Assembly (NCBI GenBank): GCA_024138025.1
Contig: JAMXBD010001385.1
Location: 124,001-188,000, forward strand
Direction of reading: 5' to 3'
DNA length: 64,000 nt
DNA from: Combretum micranthum
Taxonomy: Eukaryota > Streptophyta > Magnoliopsida > Myrtales > Combretaceae
Both the position numbers and the translations under genes were made by a program. Positions within the stretch are counted from its first letter, which is position 1; the number at the start of each line of letters is the position of its first letter. The notes beneath the pieces are model-generated. The model made no database searches, was not told the origin of the DNA, and was given only the letters and a program-made list of their open reading frames with translations. Below are positions 44,557-56,275 of the stretch, in pieces.

Positions 44557-45427
44557 TAATTTTCATTGTTAAATTACATTAGGAGATTTTAATTTTAGAG
44601 GGTGAATTCATCCTATTAGTTAAAAGACAAATTCGTAAGGCACTGAAAAAAATTAATCAAAAACTGTTTGAAGGTTTGTACATTAATTGATCTTTGTAAA
44701 ATGTATACCTTTTGACTTGTAAAACATTGATTTTTCTCTCTTTAACCACTTAATACATTAATAACCTAAATGAATTCACCCTAAATATTGTTATTTTTAA
44801 TATAACTTACTAAACATATATTTAATTTTATACACTTAATTTCCTATTTCTAAGATGGAGCATTTAATTTTTAAGCCTTTAATAGTATATTTTCATCATC
44901 TATATAACTATTTTATCAATGACAAGAAAAAACTATAATGAAGAAATACTTGTCATAAATAAGTAAAAATTCACCATTTCCACTGTTATATACTTTCTGA
45001 ATGCTTTATAATAATTGATGATAGTTTTTATTTCTTGTTGTTTTTATAAAAGTAAAATGGTTTGCGAGAATTTAAAAGTATTTTCTACTTTCAGATTTAC
45101 ATATGGAAATACTCCAAGCTCAAAGATAGGAGCCTAAATATGATGAAGCAAATAGAAATATTGAATTCTAAATTTACTTTCTCTTAAATTCTTTTAAATT
45201 ACCCTCTTATGATGGTGATATAATAATATAACAAAATATTTCAAAATTTTAAGCAATGCTAACCATGAATTTGTAAATAAAATTAAATTTGAAGATTATT
45301 TCCTATAACTAATATTGCTAATTGATGCCCGACGAACATAAACTACAACCTTAAGTGAGCAAAGCCTATTTAAAAAAAAAAGGAAAAGGCAAAAACAAAC
45401 ATCTTCATCCCCTATAATGTCACAATT
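44557..45427. other. no gene recognised
   Basis: AT-rich. No element ends found. Confidence 0.4.
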
Positions 45428-46256
45428 AGGCATGGACATGGGTCAGCTCTAACCTACTACTAGCGAATTAGCTCACCAGCCCTACATGGCCAAATGGGTC
45501 AAGACCCACAAGATATCTCAGTAGGTTGTCGAGTCATGGACCGGTCGTAGTTCGACTCATCAATCTTGTAGGTCAATTCAAGCCGCCACTTAAAAAATGA
45601 AAAAGAAAAAAAAACATGAAAGAAAAAATAAATATTTAACTATGTTTCAAATGAATAGTGAAAACTTATCACTATTCACCAATAAATTTGTTACTATTAA
45701 TGATAACATAAGTAATAAATATGGTTGAATGAAAGTAATAATATGGTTGAAAGAATGTTTGGTTGGGTTTTTATAGGTTTCTAATGAAAATGTTTTTTTT
45801 TTTCCCTTTTTCTTTGCAATGTGGGCCTTGTTTTTGTTTTTGTGGGAGTGTTTTATGGTAGATTGTGTTCTAATCTGACATTATTAACCTTACAAGTAAA
45901 GGTGGATCTACCTTTAAATAAATGCACATCTTAAACCTTTTTTTTTTCCAATAAATTGCTTGAAAACTATTATTTTAATTTAAAAATTTGTCTTATTTTT
46001 AAATTTATCTTTTTCATTTCTTTCAATTTTCTAATTTTGTCTACTACAAAATTACTTCTTAAAATATTTAAAATTATGCATTAAAAAAAAAGATATTAGA
46101 TAGTTCATGAGTCATGAACTAGCTTGTAAGCTAGTAGACAACCTAGAACTGACTCAACCCACCTTAAACAAACTACTTTAGGGAGCTACCTTTGGTCAGC
46201 CTGTGAATTGATGGGTTTAGGCTTGCTTTGAACTGGTTCAGGCATGTGTCCATATC
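45428..46256. mobile_element. hAT-like non-autonomous element
   Basis: The left end TAGGCATGGACATGGGTC and the reversed right end GATATGGACACATGCCTGAA share an inverted core (ATGGACA). Both ends are GC-richer with GACTC/GAGTC-rich arms around an AT-rich centre. Non-coding. Confidence 0.4.
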
Positions 46257-46436
46257 TTGTTGCGATTCATATACTAATGCCACTCATCAATGTTTACTCA
46301 AATAGATTTGAGGTTTGCCATTATGTAGGCACACCATAAAACATGAAAGTCCAACTATATAAAGGAAGATGATATCATAACTTGAAAATTATTGTATGGT
46401 AAGCATGCTAATTGACATAAACTGTAGAGTGTGGAT

Positions 46437-46847
46437 TAGGGATGCAAATGAACCAAACCAATTGATAAACTATTTGAGTTCAGCTCAATGTTTACTCAAA
46501 TTTGATTCGAGAATAATTAAGTCGAGCTCCAACTTAAGCTATTTAGATAGTTTATTGAATTGAGCTCGAGCTTTCTATGTTTAGCCCGATTAACTCACAA
46601 GCCCAATTGAGCTTTATGGAGTTTAAATCGAGTATAAATGTTAATTGAATTTGAATCGAGTGTGGCTATTAATATTATTTTAATTAGAATTAAAATATTT
46701 TTGTTTAATAAATCAAGCCCAAACTCGAGCTTAAAAATCTTAAGAATAGTCAAACTCAAATAAAGCTCGATCTTTGAAATTTCTAGTCAAACTCGAACTC
46801 CAACTCATCATTGTACTATCTTGTTTCAATTCATTTGTAGTGGTAGA
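46437..46847. mobile_element. hAT-like non-autonomous element
   Basis: The left end TAGGGATGCAAATGAACC and the reversed right end CTACCACTACAAATGAATTG pair imperfectly. The interior is full of GAGCTCGAGC and CTCGAGCTT words, as in the 39,841 element. Non-coding. Confidence 0.5.
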
Positions 46848-46909
46848 CTTGATGATTGCAACAACTGAATGTATCTAGTCTTTGGCGTATTTGTGTTAAT
46901 TATATAATA

Positions 46910-47215
46910 AATGAAAAGGTAAATGTTATGTTTAGTAATTGAACTTTGCATGTTTATATAATTAATTATCTAAATTTTAGAAGTATTAATTTACTACTTC
47001 TAAATTTTTAAGTCATTTATAGTAGTTATGAAAGGTAGGTAATTACAAAACTAGACAAAGTTTAGGTCGTTAATTGTAAATTTTCTTTGAAAAATTAGGA
47101 AGTTAATTAATTACGAAAATAAGCAAAATTTAGGTGTTAAATTGATACTTTTAAACTTTGGGCATTTAATTGTAGAAATAGAAAAAATTTAGGTACTAAA
47201 TATGACAATGCCTTA
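46910..47215. mobile_element. MITE-like inverted repeat
   Basis: The left part (TTATGTTTAGTAATTGAACT) and the reversed right part (TCATATTTAGTACCTAAATT) pair over much of their length. The wording (tttaggt, taattg, aaactttg) is typical of MULE-type MITEs. No clear TSD. Confidence 0.4.
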
Positions 47216-48719
47216 TAATATATAAGTTGTCAAATTTTTCCATTTTTTATATTTATGTTGTTCTTGTAATTTTGTAACCTTGGTTTTCATCTTTTTTATA
47301 TTGCATAAATATGTTTTTTTTTTTCCTTTTCTCAGCTATATAAAATATGTTTACATTTATATACTTGTATTATATGTCTAATAAGGTTTTGATTTGGTGT
47401 ATATTTGAAAACCATGGGACTATAGTACAATAGGTTTGTTAACAGGCATGTAAGACACTTATTAACTGTTAATGCATTAAATATGTTACACTTTCTAATA
47501 ATAACTACATACTTAATAGAAAAAATAATGATAAATTGCACAGACTTTTCCTAAATACTTTAAAATTTTATAGATCCCCAACTTTTATAAAAGTTAGCAC
47601 TTACATCCCTCAAAAGCTAAGTTGGGAAATATGATAGAATTGCAATTCATTTGGTGATGAAATATCATTTATTATAGTTTTTTTTTACTTTTAAAAAATA
47701 TCTGAAAAAGAATCTAAAAATTATACGTGTATATATATATATATATATAGATATATGACAAGTCAGCACTCATGCCATTAGTGCTGGTCGCAACCTATTG
47801 GAAGGATCCAAATTGTTGTATTGACGAATCTAATTAGAATGACATTATTTTTTTATTATTAAATAAGATATAAAAAAGAGGAATTCATTATCATATCATG
47901 CATGCGGATCACCACTGAAGGTCTCAGCTATGGTCATAAAGTAAGGAGGAAAACCATTTCCATAATTGTTGGTCTAACCTAGATCATTTTGAAATTTGTT
48001 TTATATATGTTTTTCATTCATGGATAGAGATCCACAACGGTTGGGGTTGTTGTTGTACCAAAAAGCACAAGATGGGTATAATTAATTTGGATCCATTGTA
48101 ATTGGTAGTGGTGGTAGCATTAATAGAAATGTTGACTTTTCATTTTTTTTTAGATTCTTTTCCATATATTTTTAAAGAAAAAAAACTATTATAATAAATG
48201 ACATGTTAGCACCGAATTAATTGAATTTCTATTTTATTTGCCAACTCAACTTTTGAAGGGGTGTAAGTGCTGACTTTTTAAAAAGTTAGGGGGTCAATGC
48301 AACTCTTAAAGTATTTAGGGGAGGTCCATGTAATTTACCTAAAAAATAAATATATGAAAATAGGACCTCTTTATTTGATTTTTTAACTAATGTTCAAGAT
48401 ACTTATAAACATTATCGTTGACAATATTATTTTGTTGAACTTAACTCAAACCAAAAAAAAAAAAAAAAAAAGCCTTATCAAACAATAAATCACTTTAATG
48501 ATATGCTATTTCATGAAGTAATAGCTATTGAAACTGAAGACTCACATTGGATTTTGATGAAAAAATACATTGTACAATTACATAGGTATTATAAAACGTT
48601 ACAATTAATTAGCATAAAATATAAGCTCAAACATTCAAAAGATGTATGTTGTCTTGTTTGGAGTTTAAGGACCTTATTGTACTTCAGCTAGCATCCAATT
48701 GAAATCCTTGCATTAGTTA
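47216..48719. other. no gene recognised; inverted-repeat element likely
   Basis: Stretches near 47,545-47,700 and, inverted, near 48,165-48,345 share words (AAAGTTAGCACTTACATCCC and GGGTGTAAGTGCTGACTTTT), so a MITE or MULE-like element of about 800 bp may span 47,545-48,345. TA runs lie near 47,727-47,750. No coding sequence. A poly(A) run lies at 48,451-48,472. Confidence 0.4.
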
Positions 48720-48800
48720 GCATCCGATCGATAACCATGCATTAAGCATGGCATCCGATCGATAACCATGCATTAAGCATGGCATCCGAATGCAATTATG
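48720..48800. repeat. 31-bp tandem repeat, 2.5 copies
   Basis: Unit GCATCCGATCGATAACCATG followed by CATTAAGCATG. Two perfect copies and a partial third. Confidence 0.85.
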
Positions 48801-49432
48801 ATCAAATACATTGCTCATGTTCTACACCGAGCATCCAAACACAAGGTTGGTGTGCAAACACTATCTTTTAACATGATCAAATTGTTTTCATCATGATAAA
48901 ATTGAGCTAACATTTGGATGACTAGGGATGGTGTTGGATGATAGCCATGTTTAGTAGATTAGAATACTTTTGATCATGTGTAGTGTGCTTAAGGCTCTGA
49001 CGTTAGCATATAGCATTAAAATATCAGTGACTTTTCTTATTATGTGTCACAAGCATGGTCCTAATGACACAAAGACCAAATGCAGATGACAATTGTTTTG
49101 CATTGGCCTCCAACATTAACCTCTAACAACTAGTTGTTAGAGATATTAAATGTAAGGGAAAAGCAATCACCATTTGGCCAACAACCATTTTTCTTTATAA
49201 AGCTATAAATAGAGTATGTTATGCAAATTTTGAGAGCTCAAAAAAGCTTATCAATTGCATAAAAACAAGTTTTATTAATTCTTTTACCTTCTTTTGTCTG
49301 TTGTAAATTATTTTTGCAACTTCTCCCTATGAGACTTAAATAGTGCTATTGAAAGTTAAATTTGCATAAGCCCCTATGAGACACTACTCTAGAATATAAC
49401 AAGTGATTTGGTGAAAGTGCAACTTATGCCTT
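48801..49432. other. non-coding; TATA-containing stretch interrupted by the copia element
   Basis: Contains TATAAAGCTATAAATAGAG (49,197-49,215), a strong TATA-like motif, and a TGACGTTAGC motif near 48,999. The sequence continues beyond the copia insertion at 53,034. It may be an LTR or promoter of an older element. No coding sequence identifies it. Confidence 0.3.
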
Positions 49433-50166
49433 GTTAGGAAAAGATCCGATCTTTTTACTCTTGCCAATGCGATAACAAATAAAATAATGCGAAATTATAA
49501 AACAAATAACACTGATATAACGTGGAAAACCTAATGCGAGAAAAACCACATGATTAGTAGCGCTCGAATCTTCCACTATAAATAATATAACGGATTACAA
49601 CAAGTTTTTCTTACTAGATCTGTCTAGCGGATCTCACAATTCTTCACCATAAAGTGGTGGATTACAACAGGAACAAGATTTTCTTCTTCTAGAGTTTCTC
49701 ACTCTAGGTTTTTCTCTCTTTTCTCTATATCTCTCTCTAGATCTCTCTATCTAAGCTTGAGAAAAGGCACACCATTTGTTCCTTACAAACCCTAGGATAA
49801 TAAGTAAATATATAAGTAACAACACAAGGAAAACCAATAGACACTCAAGCCTAGCAACATTTAATTAAAGGCTGGCGACATTGCAATGGGTGTAGAAAAA
49901 CGGCGTTCTGGAACAATATGCACCTACTCAATGCCAGTAGTGTAGCCGCCCTACATTTGTGGCATTCATACTGGTAGGCTATCTAGAGCTCTCGGCAAGA
50001 ATTTACAAATTCTAATGCTGGTAGTTATAATTCATCTAAGCTGACAGTATAGCTTCTTCTGTCGCAAGTGTACATGTCCAAACTTCCTTTGATGCAAAAT
50101 TTCTCCTTATTTCAAATCCTCTTCTAAGTATTGTCCTATACTTAAGATACCCTTGATTTGACTGTC

Positions 50167-50203
<37 letters not shown>

Positions 50204-50344
50204 ACTATATATTTAGGATCTCTTTGTTCAAAGCGTGCTGGTCCTATTTCTACTTTGATTCCAAAGTTTTCAAAATATATATGCGACATATATTTATGCT
50301 TCCTTTGATTATAGACTCATATGAGTTGGATCTATAACCCAATA
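49433..50344 (-). repeat. 3' LTR of copia element
   Basis: Pairs with 52,102-53,033. Contains a compound CT/TA microsatellite at 50,166-50,202 that is only a short TA run in the other LTR, so the repeat expanded after insertion. Confidence 0.92.
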
Positions 50345-50359
50345 ATCTCCCCTTCCAAC

Positions 50360-52060
50360 TCATATGGGGGATATCACCAATCTTGATGCCTTCCTACAAT
50401 ACCTTTTACTAGACTGAAACCTTTCACAACCAGTTTTTGTCTTGTTCCTTGATTGTGAGCTCTTATTATTAGTCTTCACCCATCTATTCTTCAGAGGTCC
50501 CTTGCCCTTAGGCAGTTTCACCAAGTCAATTTTCTGATTCTCATGCAAGGATTTTAGTCCAGCTTGTATGGCTCTAACCTTTCCTTTCTTCTTCTTATTT
50601 CCCATGGCTTTCTTATGAGCATCTGACTCTCCCCCATCACTAAGTATCTCATACTTATTTGGACTAAATCTAACTGATGGTTTTCTATCTTTTGCAGATC
50701 TTCTCATCTTAAATTGTTGATGAGGCTCTTGGGATTCTTTAATTGAATCTCCCTCTCTTTTGCCATCATTAGAACCTCCATGTGAGAGTACATGATTCAA
50801 ATCTCATTTAATTAACTTTGTTGGCATTAAGTAAAGGGTATTCCTCTTCTTTCCAGTTGCCATAATGAAAGAACCCCTGGTGAGCTTCCATCTTCCTTCA
50901 CCAAGGTAGCTACCATAGCCATTATCATCAAGCTTTCCTGCAAATATAAGGTTAAGGTGGATATTTAGATTATGTCTGACATCTCTGAGAGTGAGCCTAC
51001 AACCTATATTAATCTTTAAAATTATGTTTCCAATAACAATCCTAGATTTACCATCATTTTCCATCTTAATGTTATCAAAATTACCAGCAATGTAGGTTGA
51101 GAAGAACTCACCATGTGAAGTCACACGGAAGGAGGCACCGGAATCAACAACCTAATCATCATCATGACTTGCAAGGCTAGCACATTCTCAATCCAGGTAA
51201 AGACGATCTCATCATCATCTACTGCAGTTGCAGCTGTAGTGTCTTAATCCTTTTTATCACCTTTACCTTTTTGTTTCTTCCAAAGTCTGCACTCTCTCTT
51301 CAAGTGACACAGCTTGTCATAATAGTAACATTTAAAATTTTTCTTTCCTCTTGACTTAGACCTTCCCCTGGATCTATCAGATCCATCATCTTCATTAGAT
51401 GATCTTTTATATCTACTTCTACCATTCCTTTCTGGCTTACCAATAACAAGTACCCTAGAATCAATCCTATGTCCAGATTCTTCATCCTAGCCTCTTCATT
51501 CATTAGGCTATCTTTCACCATTGTAAGGGTGATTGTTCCTCTGGGGTAGAGTTACTGACTAACGCAACCAGTGTGTCTTAACTATCAAGCAAGGAACTCA
51601 GCAACAATAGTACCTGGATCTCATCATCAAGCACCAGCTTCGTGGTAGCCAACTGATTCACCAGCCATTGAAAATCATTCGAGTGCTCTGTCATGTTGGA
51701 TCTATCCCTATATTTCAAATTTACAACTTTCCTAATCAAGGTGGTTTTATTCAAGGTTGTCTACCTCTCATACATGGATTCTAAGTTCCTCCATAGGACA
51801 TCTGCTCTCGTTTCCTAGGCTACATGGTGAAAAACACTGTGATCCACCCATTGTCGGATATAACCGACAATTTTCCTATGCATGATTGTCTAATAAGCAT
51901 TAGATTTGTCCTATGGCTTTGCAGCATCACCACCCAAACACAAATATAGATCTTTGTAATACAGCAGGTCTTACATCATAGATTTCCATATGGAGTAATT
52001 TGTTGAATTTAATTTGATCATCGTACCTAATGATTCTGCCATATATGCACTATAACAAAA
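50360..52060 (-). pseudogene. remains of copia gag-pol
   Basis: On the minus strand, with several stops and frame changes: a UBN2-type gag region (about 52,040-51,540), a degenerate zinc knuckle near 51,300-51,260 in which the second Cys is replaced by Tyr, a protease site VVDSGASF (about 51,150), then GAG-pre-integrase wording RLTLRDVRHNLNIHLNLIFA and SYLGEGRWKLTRGSF. The next piece (50,800-50,360) has PSVRFSPNKYEILSDGGES and DLVKLPKGKGPLKNRW, the N-terminal part of RT. The catalytic integrase that should lie between is gone, and RT ends before its YVDD motif. Confidence 0.88.
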
Positions 52061-52101
52061 CCCTAATTTTCTTTTTAAAACCCTAGGCACTGATACCACT
52101 T

Positions 52102-53033
52102 TGTTAGGAAAAGATCCGATGTTTTTTTTCTTGCTAATGTGATAACAAATAAAACAATTGTTGAATTATAAAACAGATAACACCATGATATAACGTGAAG
52201 AACCTAATGCGGGAAAAACCATGACATCAGCAACGCTCAAATCTTCCACTATAATTAATATAATGAGATTATAATAAGTTTTCCTCACTAGATCTATCTA
52301 GTAGATCTGACAATTCTTCACCACAAATTAGTGGATTACAACAGGAATAAGATTTTCTTCTTCTAGAGTTTCTCACTCTAGGTTTTCCTCTCTTTTCTCT
52401 CTTTCTCTTTCTAGATCTCTCTATCTAGGCTGAGAAGAGGCACACCACTTGTTCTTTACGAACCCTAGGATAATAAGATGAATATATAAGCAATAACACA
52501 AGGAAAACCAATAGACACTCAAGCCTGGCAACATTTAATTAAAGGTTGGCAACATTGCAACAGGTGTAGAAAAACAACGTTCTAGAACAACGTACGCCAG
52601 CTCAATACCGGTAGTGTACCTAACCTTCACCGGCGGTACGGACTCCAACGCTGACGGCATTCACGCTGGTATAGGTTGTCTAGAGCTCTCGCAATAATTT
52701 ACAAATTCCAAAGTTGGTAGTTATATTCATTTAAGCCAGTAGTATAACTTCCTCTATTGCAGGTGTACATGTCCAAACTTTTTTTATGCAAAAATTTTCC
52801 TTATTTTCAAGTTCTCTTCCAAGTATATGTCCTATACTTAAGATACCCTTGATTTGAATGTCCTCTAAATATTTATAAATATATATATATATAACACAAT
52901 ATATTTAGGATCTCCTTGTTCAAAGCGTGCTGGTATAATTCCTACTTTGATTATAATATTCTAAATATATATCCGACATATTTTTAGGCTCCTTTTTGTT
53001 ATAGACTCATACGAGTTGATCTATAACCTAACA
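52102..53033 (-). repeat. 5' LTR of copia element
   Basis: Minus-strand 5' LTR, adjacent to the primer site at about 52,087-52,099. Carries CTAGATCTCTCTATCTAGGC and AAACCCTAGGATAATAAG shared with the other LTR, with roughly 85-90 percent identity by eye and small indels. Confidence 0.92.
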
Positions 53034-53099
53034 AGCCTTATGTGTATTAGTGCAATTAGTAAAATTAAAAAGATACAACCCTTATGTTTATTGTGTAGG

Positions 53100-53389
53100 C
53101 GAGTTAATATCACAAATGGTACATGAATTTTGAAAAAATATTCAACTAGGTACCTAAACTTTGAAACTGATCAATTTAGTATTTGAACTTTGAAATTGAT
53201 TAATTTAATACCTAAAATAACTTTTCGTGTACCAGCAGTATCTTTGTGATTTGGTTAGGTACACGAAAAGTTCTTTTGGGTACTAAGTTACTCACCTTTA
53301 AAGTTCATATATTATATAATTAATTTCAAAATGCAAGTATCTAATTGCATATTTTGCTAAATTTCAGGCACCATTTGCGAGATTTACCC
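53100..53389. mobile_element. MULE-type MITE with perfect 9-bp TSD
   Basis: TTGTGTAGG occurs on both sides (53,091-53,099 and 53,390-53,398). The two halves of the 290-bp element are inverted copies of each other, ending GGTAAATCTCGCAAATGGTG on the reversed right side. Internal text (taggtacctaaactttgaaa) is typical of MULE-derived MITEs. Non-coding. Confidence 0.85.
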
Positions 53390-53398
53390 TTGTGTAGG

Positions 53399-53596
53399 AG
53401 TTTTTGTGATGTTTTTTTGTAGTTCTTTGGAGCTTTATTTGGTAATTGATAAAGTGGATAGTTCAAACTCAATGTTAAAAACCCAGGCTTGTTTTCTCCA
53501 TCCTTACTTTTGTTATTTATAATTTATTGTATTTTACTTGTTATCGCTTTATCTTGTCAATATTCTTGGATTTTATAATGTGCATTAAAATTGAGA

Positions 53597-53627
<31 letters not shown>

Positions 53628-54479
53628 GTCCTAAATTGAATTGAATGCTCCCTCTCCCACTCTTGAGTTTAGTTTAGTGTGTTTTTAATAGATAAATAAA
53701 CATAACCTTTTTTCCTCCAAAAAAATAGCCATAAATTGGGATTGACATATATTGGAAATGTAGATCATACAATTTTGATCATATCCCCACCCATATGACT
53801 TATTTGAAGCCCATGCTTAGGAGAAATTTATAACCAAACATAATCATTAAATTTCACATTATCATATGAATTTGTACCAATAATCATATTGCGTCCTCAA
53901 TGACGGGATATTATAATCAACAATGATTTTCATTAATATTCTAATTTATGTGATAAGCATGGAGATTGAGGTAGACCATAATGACGTGGACGGTGCTGAT
54001 AAAGAATGAAGTGGGTGCATGAGAAAAGAAGAGCATCTCCATTGCTACTCTGCTAGATCTCTAAAATAAATGCAACTATAATATTAGACCCTTGACTTGC
54101 TTTCCAGTTGGAAGAGAATCACGCGGAGAGTACTGGATAAGTTCCAACATAATTATAGTTTACGATACGCCATTTTTTTTAAAGAATTAATTTTTCAATT
54201 AGCCCGGCCAATTTAAGATTCAATCCATGAATCCGAACATGCTAACACACGGTGATGAACAGAATCGAGTCAACAATTACGGATATAAATAACACGCGGG
54301 TAAAAATAGGATATAATAAGGTTAAATCCATATCCAGATTATAGATTTGACATCCATACCCATTTATAAATCCATAAACCCCTTTAATGTATTATTAATA
54401 TTATTTATTACTACTACTACTACTACTAGTAGGGTGAAACACGTGGTTAGGATTGTTTTAAAAAAATACACAAATACAA
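53399..54479. other. no gene; duplicated block and microsatellites
   Basis: An AT microsatellite lies at 53,598-53,625. The block at 54,096-54,150 is shared with 44,243. A CTA/ACT run lies at 54,408-54,430. Confidence 0.45.
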
Positions 54480-55370
54480 ATTTTTGAAAAATAATTGAGT
54501 AGAGATAGGCTTAATTATACTTGTATCGTATATACCACTAGCGATACAGCGACCTACATATGCAAAAGTTTGAGAAGTCTGGGTATCGCATTTATGATAG
54601 GAGATACATGTATCGCATGTAGTCTTCGTGATACGTCCTTGTATCTCATCATTGAAGGGCGACATAAGGGTTTTAATGAAACATAATGTATGAATTGTTG
54701 TATCGCAGTTTGGAAGGTCATACACCATTGTATCGCATGACTCCTCCTCTTGAACAATGTTCTCAACCACCTCTCCCTGGGACCCTCTCATAGCTACAGC
54801 TTCTCTCTCTAACACCTCCATCACTCTTGGCTAAACCCAAACACGGCCTTTCAACTATAACTTTCACTGAGAAAGCCACCCACCTTCGACGCATACCCAA
54901 AACCAAACAACTACACAAACGTGAACTCAAACCCAAAATCACAAATAGCACATGATAAACCACCTTCAACGTTGATTGAACCCAAAAACAAATCAGTCAC
55001 CATTAAATTCATGAATTGAACGCCAAACACAACCTCCAAAACGCACCCATGATCACTATCTAGCCACCGATCCTTCATCCTCTCAAACCACCATACTAGA
55101 AAACGATAACTACGATTCGCAACTTCAACACACACCCAGTAGAATGTTGAAATCCCAATCAAAACCAATATACCTCTTTCGACGAAACAACCAAACATTA
55201 TCTCTACCACTCAACCAACCTAAACTCCACCACCATGACAACCACCACACTTATTATTATGCACATCGCACCTTGAAAGTGTGATACACATAAAAAGCTA
55301 TCTCGCATCTAGCTTATGCGATATAGCGATACTATTTATGTAATATTTTTGCCTTTAATTTCGTTTTCTA
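54480..55370. mobile_element. possible Pack-MULE with GCGATAC subterminal motifs
   Basis: A GC-richer core (about 54,740-55,250) is flanked by many copies of GTATCGC or GCGATAC (left near 54,521, 54,541, 54,586, 54,616, 54,702, 54,730; right near 55,263, 55,314, 55,323). The layout matches the palindrome-bearing MULE at 34.4-37.9 kb, and the left arm carries AGAGATAGGCTTAATT where that MULE has AGAAATAGGCAACACG. The core has open frames on the minus strand (54,447-55,210) without a recognised family. It may be captured host sequence. TIRs and TSD are not clear. Confidence 0.4.
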
Positions 55371-55419
55371 TAATTTTTTAAAGATATATTAAACATGTAA
55401 TATTCTAACTACTACTACA

Positions 55420-55672
55420 TAGAGAATGTTAGATTTTGTATCTAAACTTTGTCAATTTATGTCATTAATTATCCAAAATTAAAAAGTGTCAATTTGGTAC
55501 TTAAGCTTTACCTACTTTTATAATTAAATGCCTGGATTTTACCAGATTTTGCAATTAGCTACTTAAAATTTACTTCTTTTTTTTTTTTTCAGTTAACTAC
55601 CTAATATAGGTATTAAAACGAATTCACAAATTTATGGGTAGTAAATTACAGTTTTAACTTTAGTAGTTGTCA
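55420..55672. other. AT-rich MITE-like text
   Basis: Phrases such as GTCAATTTGGTACTTAAGCT and AGTTAACTACCTAATATAGG are typical of plant MITEs. Ends not set. The SINE-like element follows inside it. Confidence 0.35.
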
Positions 55673-55774
55673 ATAGCCTCGTGGTCTAATGACATCTCTC
55701 CTGGTTTCTCACATGAGAGGTTCAGTTCGATTCCCTCTTTTCAGTTATAGTGGCAAAAAAAAAAAAAAAAAAAA
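55673..55774 (+). mobile_element. tRNA-derived SINE-like element
   Basis: An A-box-like TAGCCTCGTGGTCTAATG is followed about 33 bp later by a B-box-like GAGGTTCAGTTCGATTCCC, then TTATAGTGGC and a 20-base poly(A). This order is that of a short tRNA-derived SINE transcribed by RNA polymerase III. It is not a functional tRNA because it lacks the cloverleaf. No clear TSD. Confidence 0.55.
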
Positions 55775-56275
55775 GAAGGAAAACTTTAGGTATTAATTGC
55801 ATGAATTAGTAAAATTCAAGTAGCATTGCAACAATTATTATTATTTTGTTTTCTAATTTCGCATCTCCCTACCGTGCTATACTACTTGTAGACTAGATTA
55901 TAATCTATATTTATATGATGTACGTTATACATAATATCTATGCTATATATATATATATTCTATAGTTATATATATTTATATAATTTATAAAATTTATAAA
56001 TTAAATATATACATCTAAGTTCAATATAGATATATAATATATATTTTACCATATATAATTTATTTTTATAACTCATGTATATAACATATATATTTCATTT
56101 CATAAATAAATTATTACATATATGTATAACATATAAATTATTTATATATTATAAATAAGTAATATATATACACATGTATCTTATAAATATTTGTTAAATA
56201 TGTTATGTGACATATGTATTGGTTATGTTATATGTATGCAATATACACTACATATAATCTACCTACATTATATGT
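55775..56275. other. TA-rich sequence
   Basis: Dense TATATA text (55,920-56,260), no gene. Confidence 0.6.

Larger units (their letters stand above)
49433..53033 (-). mobile_element. Ty1/copia (TNT1-like) element, internally deleted
   Basis: Two long LTRs (about 912 and 932 bp) with ends TGTTAGG...CCTAACA (worn to CCCAATA in one) flank only 1.76 kb. A primer site TGGTATCAGTGCC next to the right LTR and a purine tract GGAAGGGGAGAT next to the left LTR fix the orientation as minus. The flanks TGCCT and AGCCT are a worn 5-bp TSD. The internal region has decayed gag, protease and the very start of RT; the integrase core, RT catalytic motif and RNase H are missing. It would depend on a full element for movement, and is clearly old. 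Confidence 0.92.

Noticed and set aside
48801..49432. Endogenous pararetrovirus promoter
   Set aside because: Only TATA and TGACG motifs support it. No viral coding sequence nearby, so not called as a feature.
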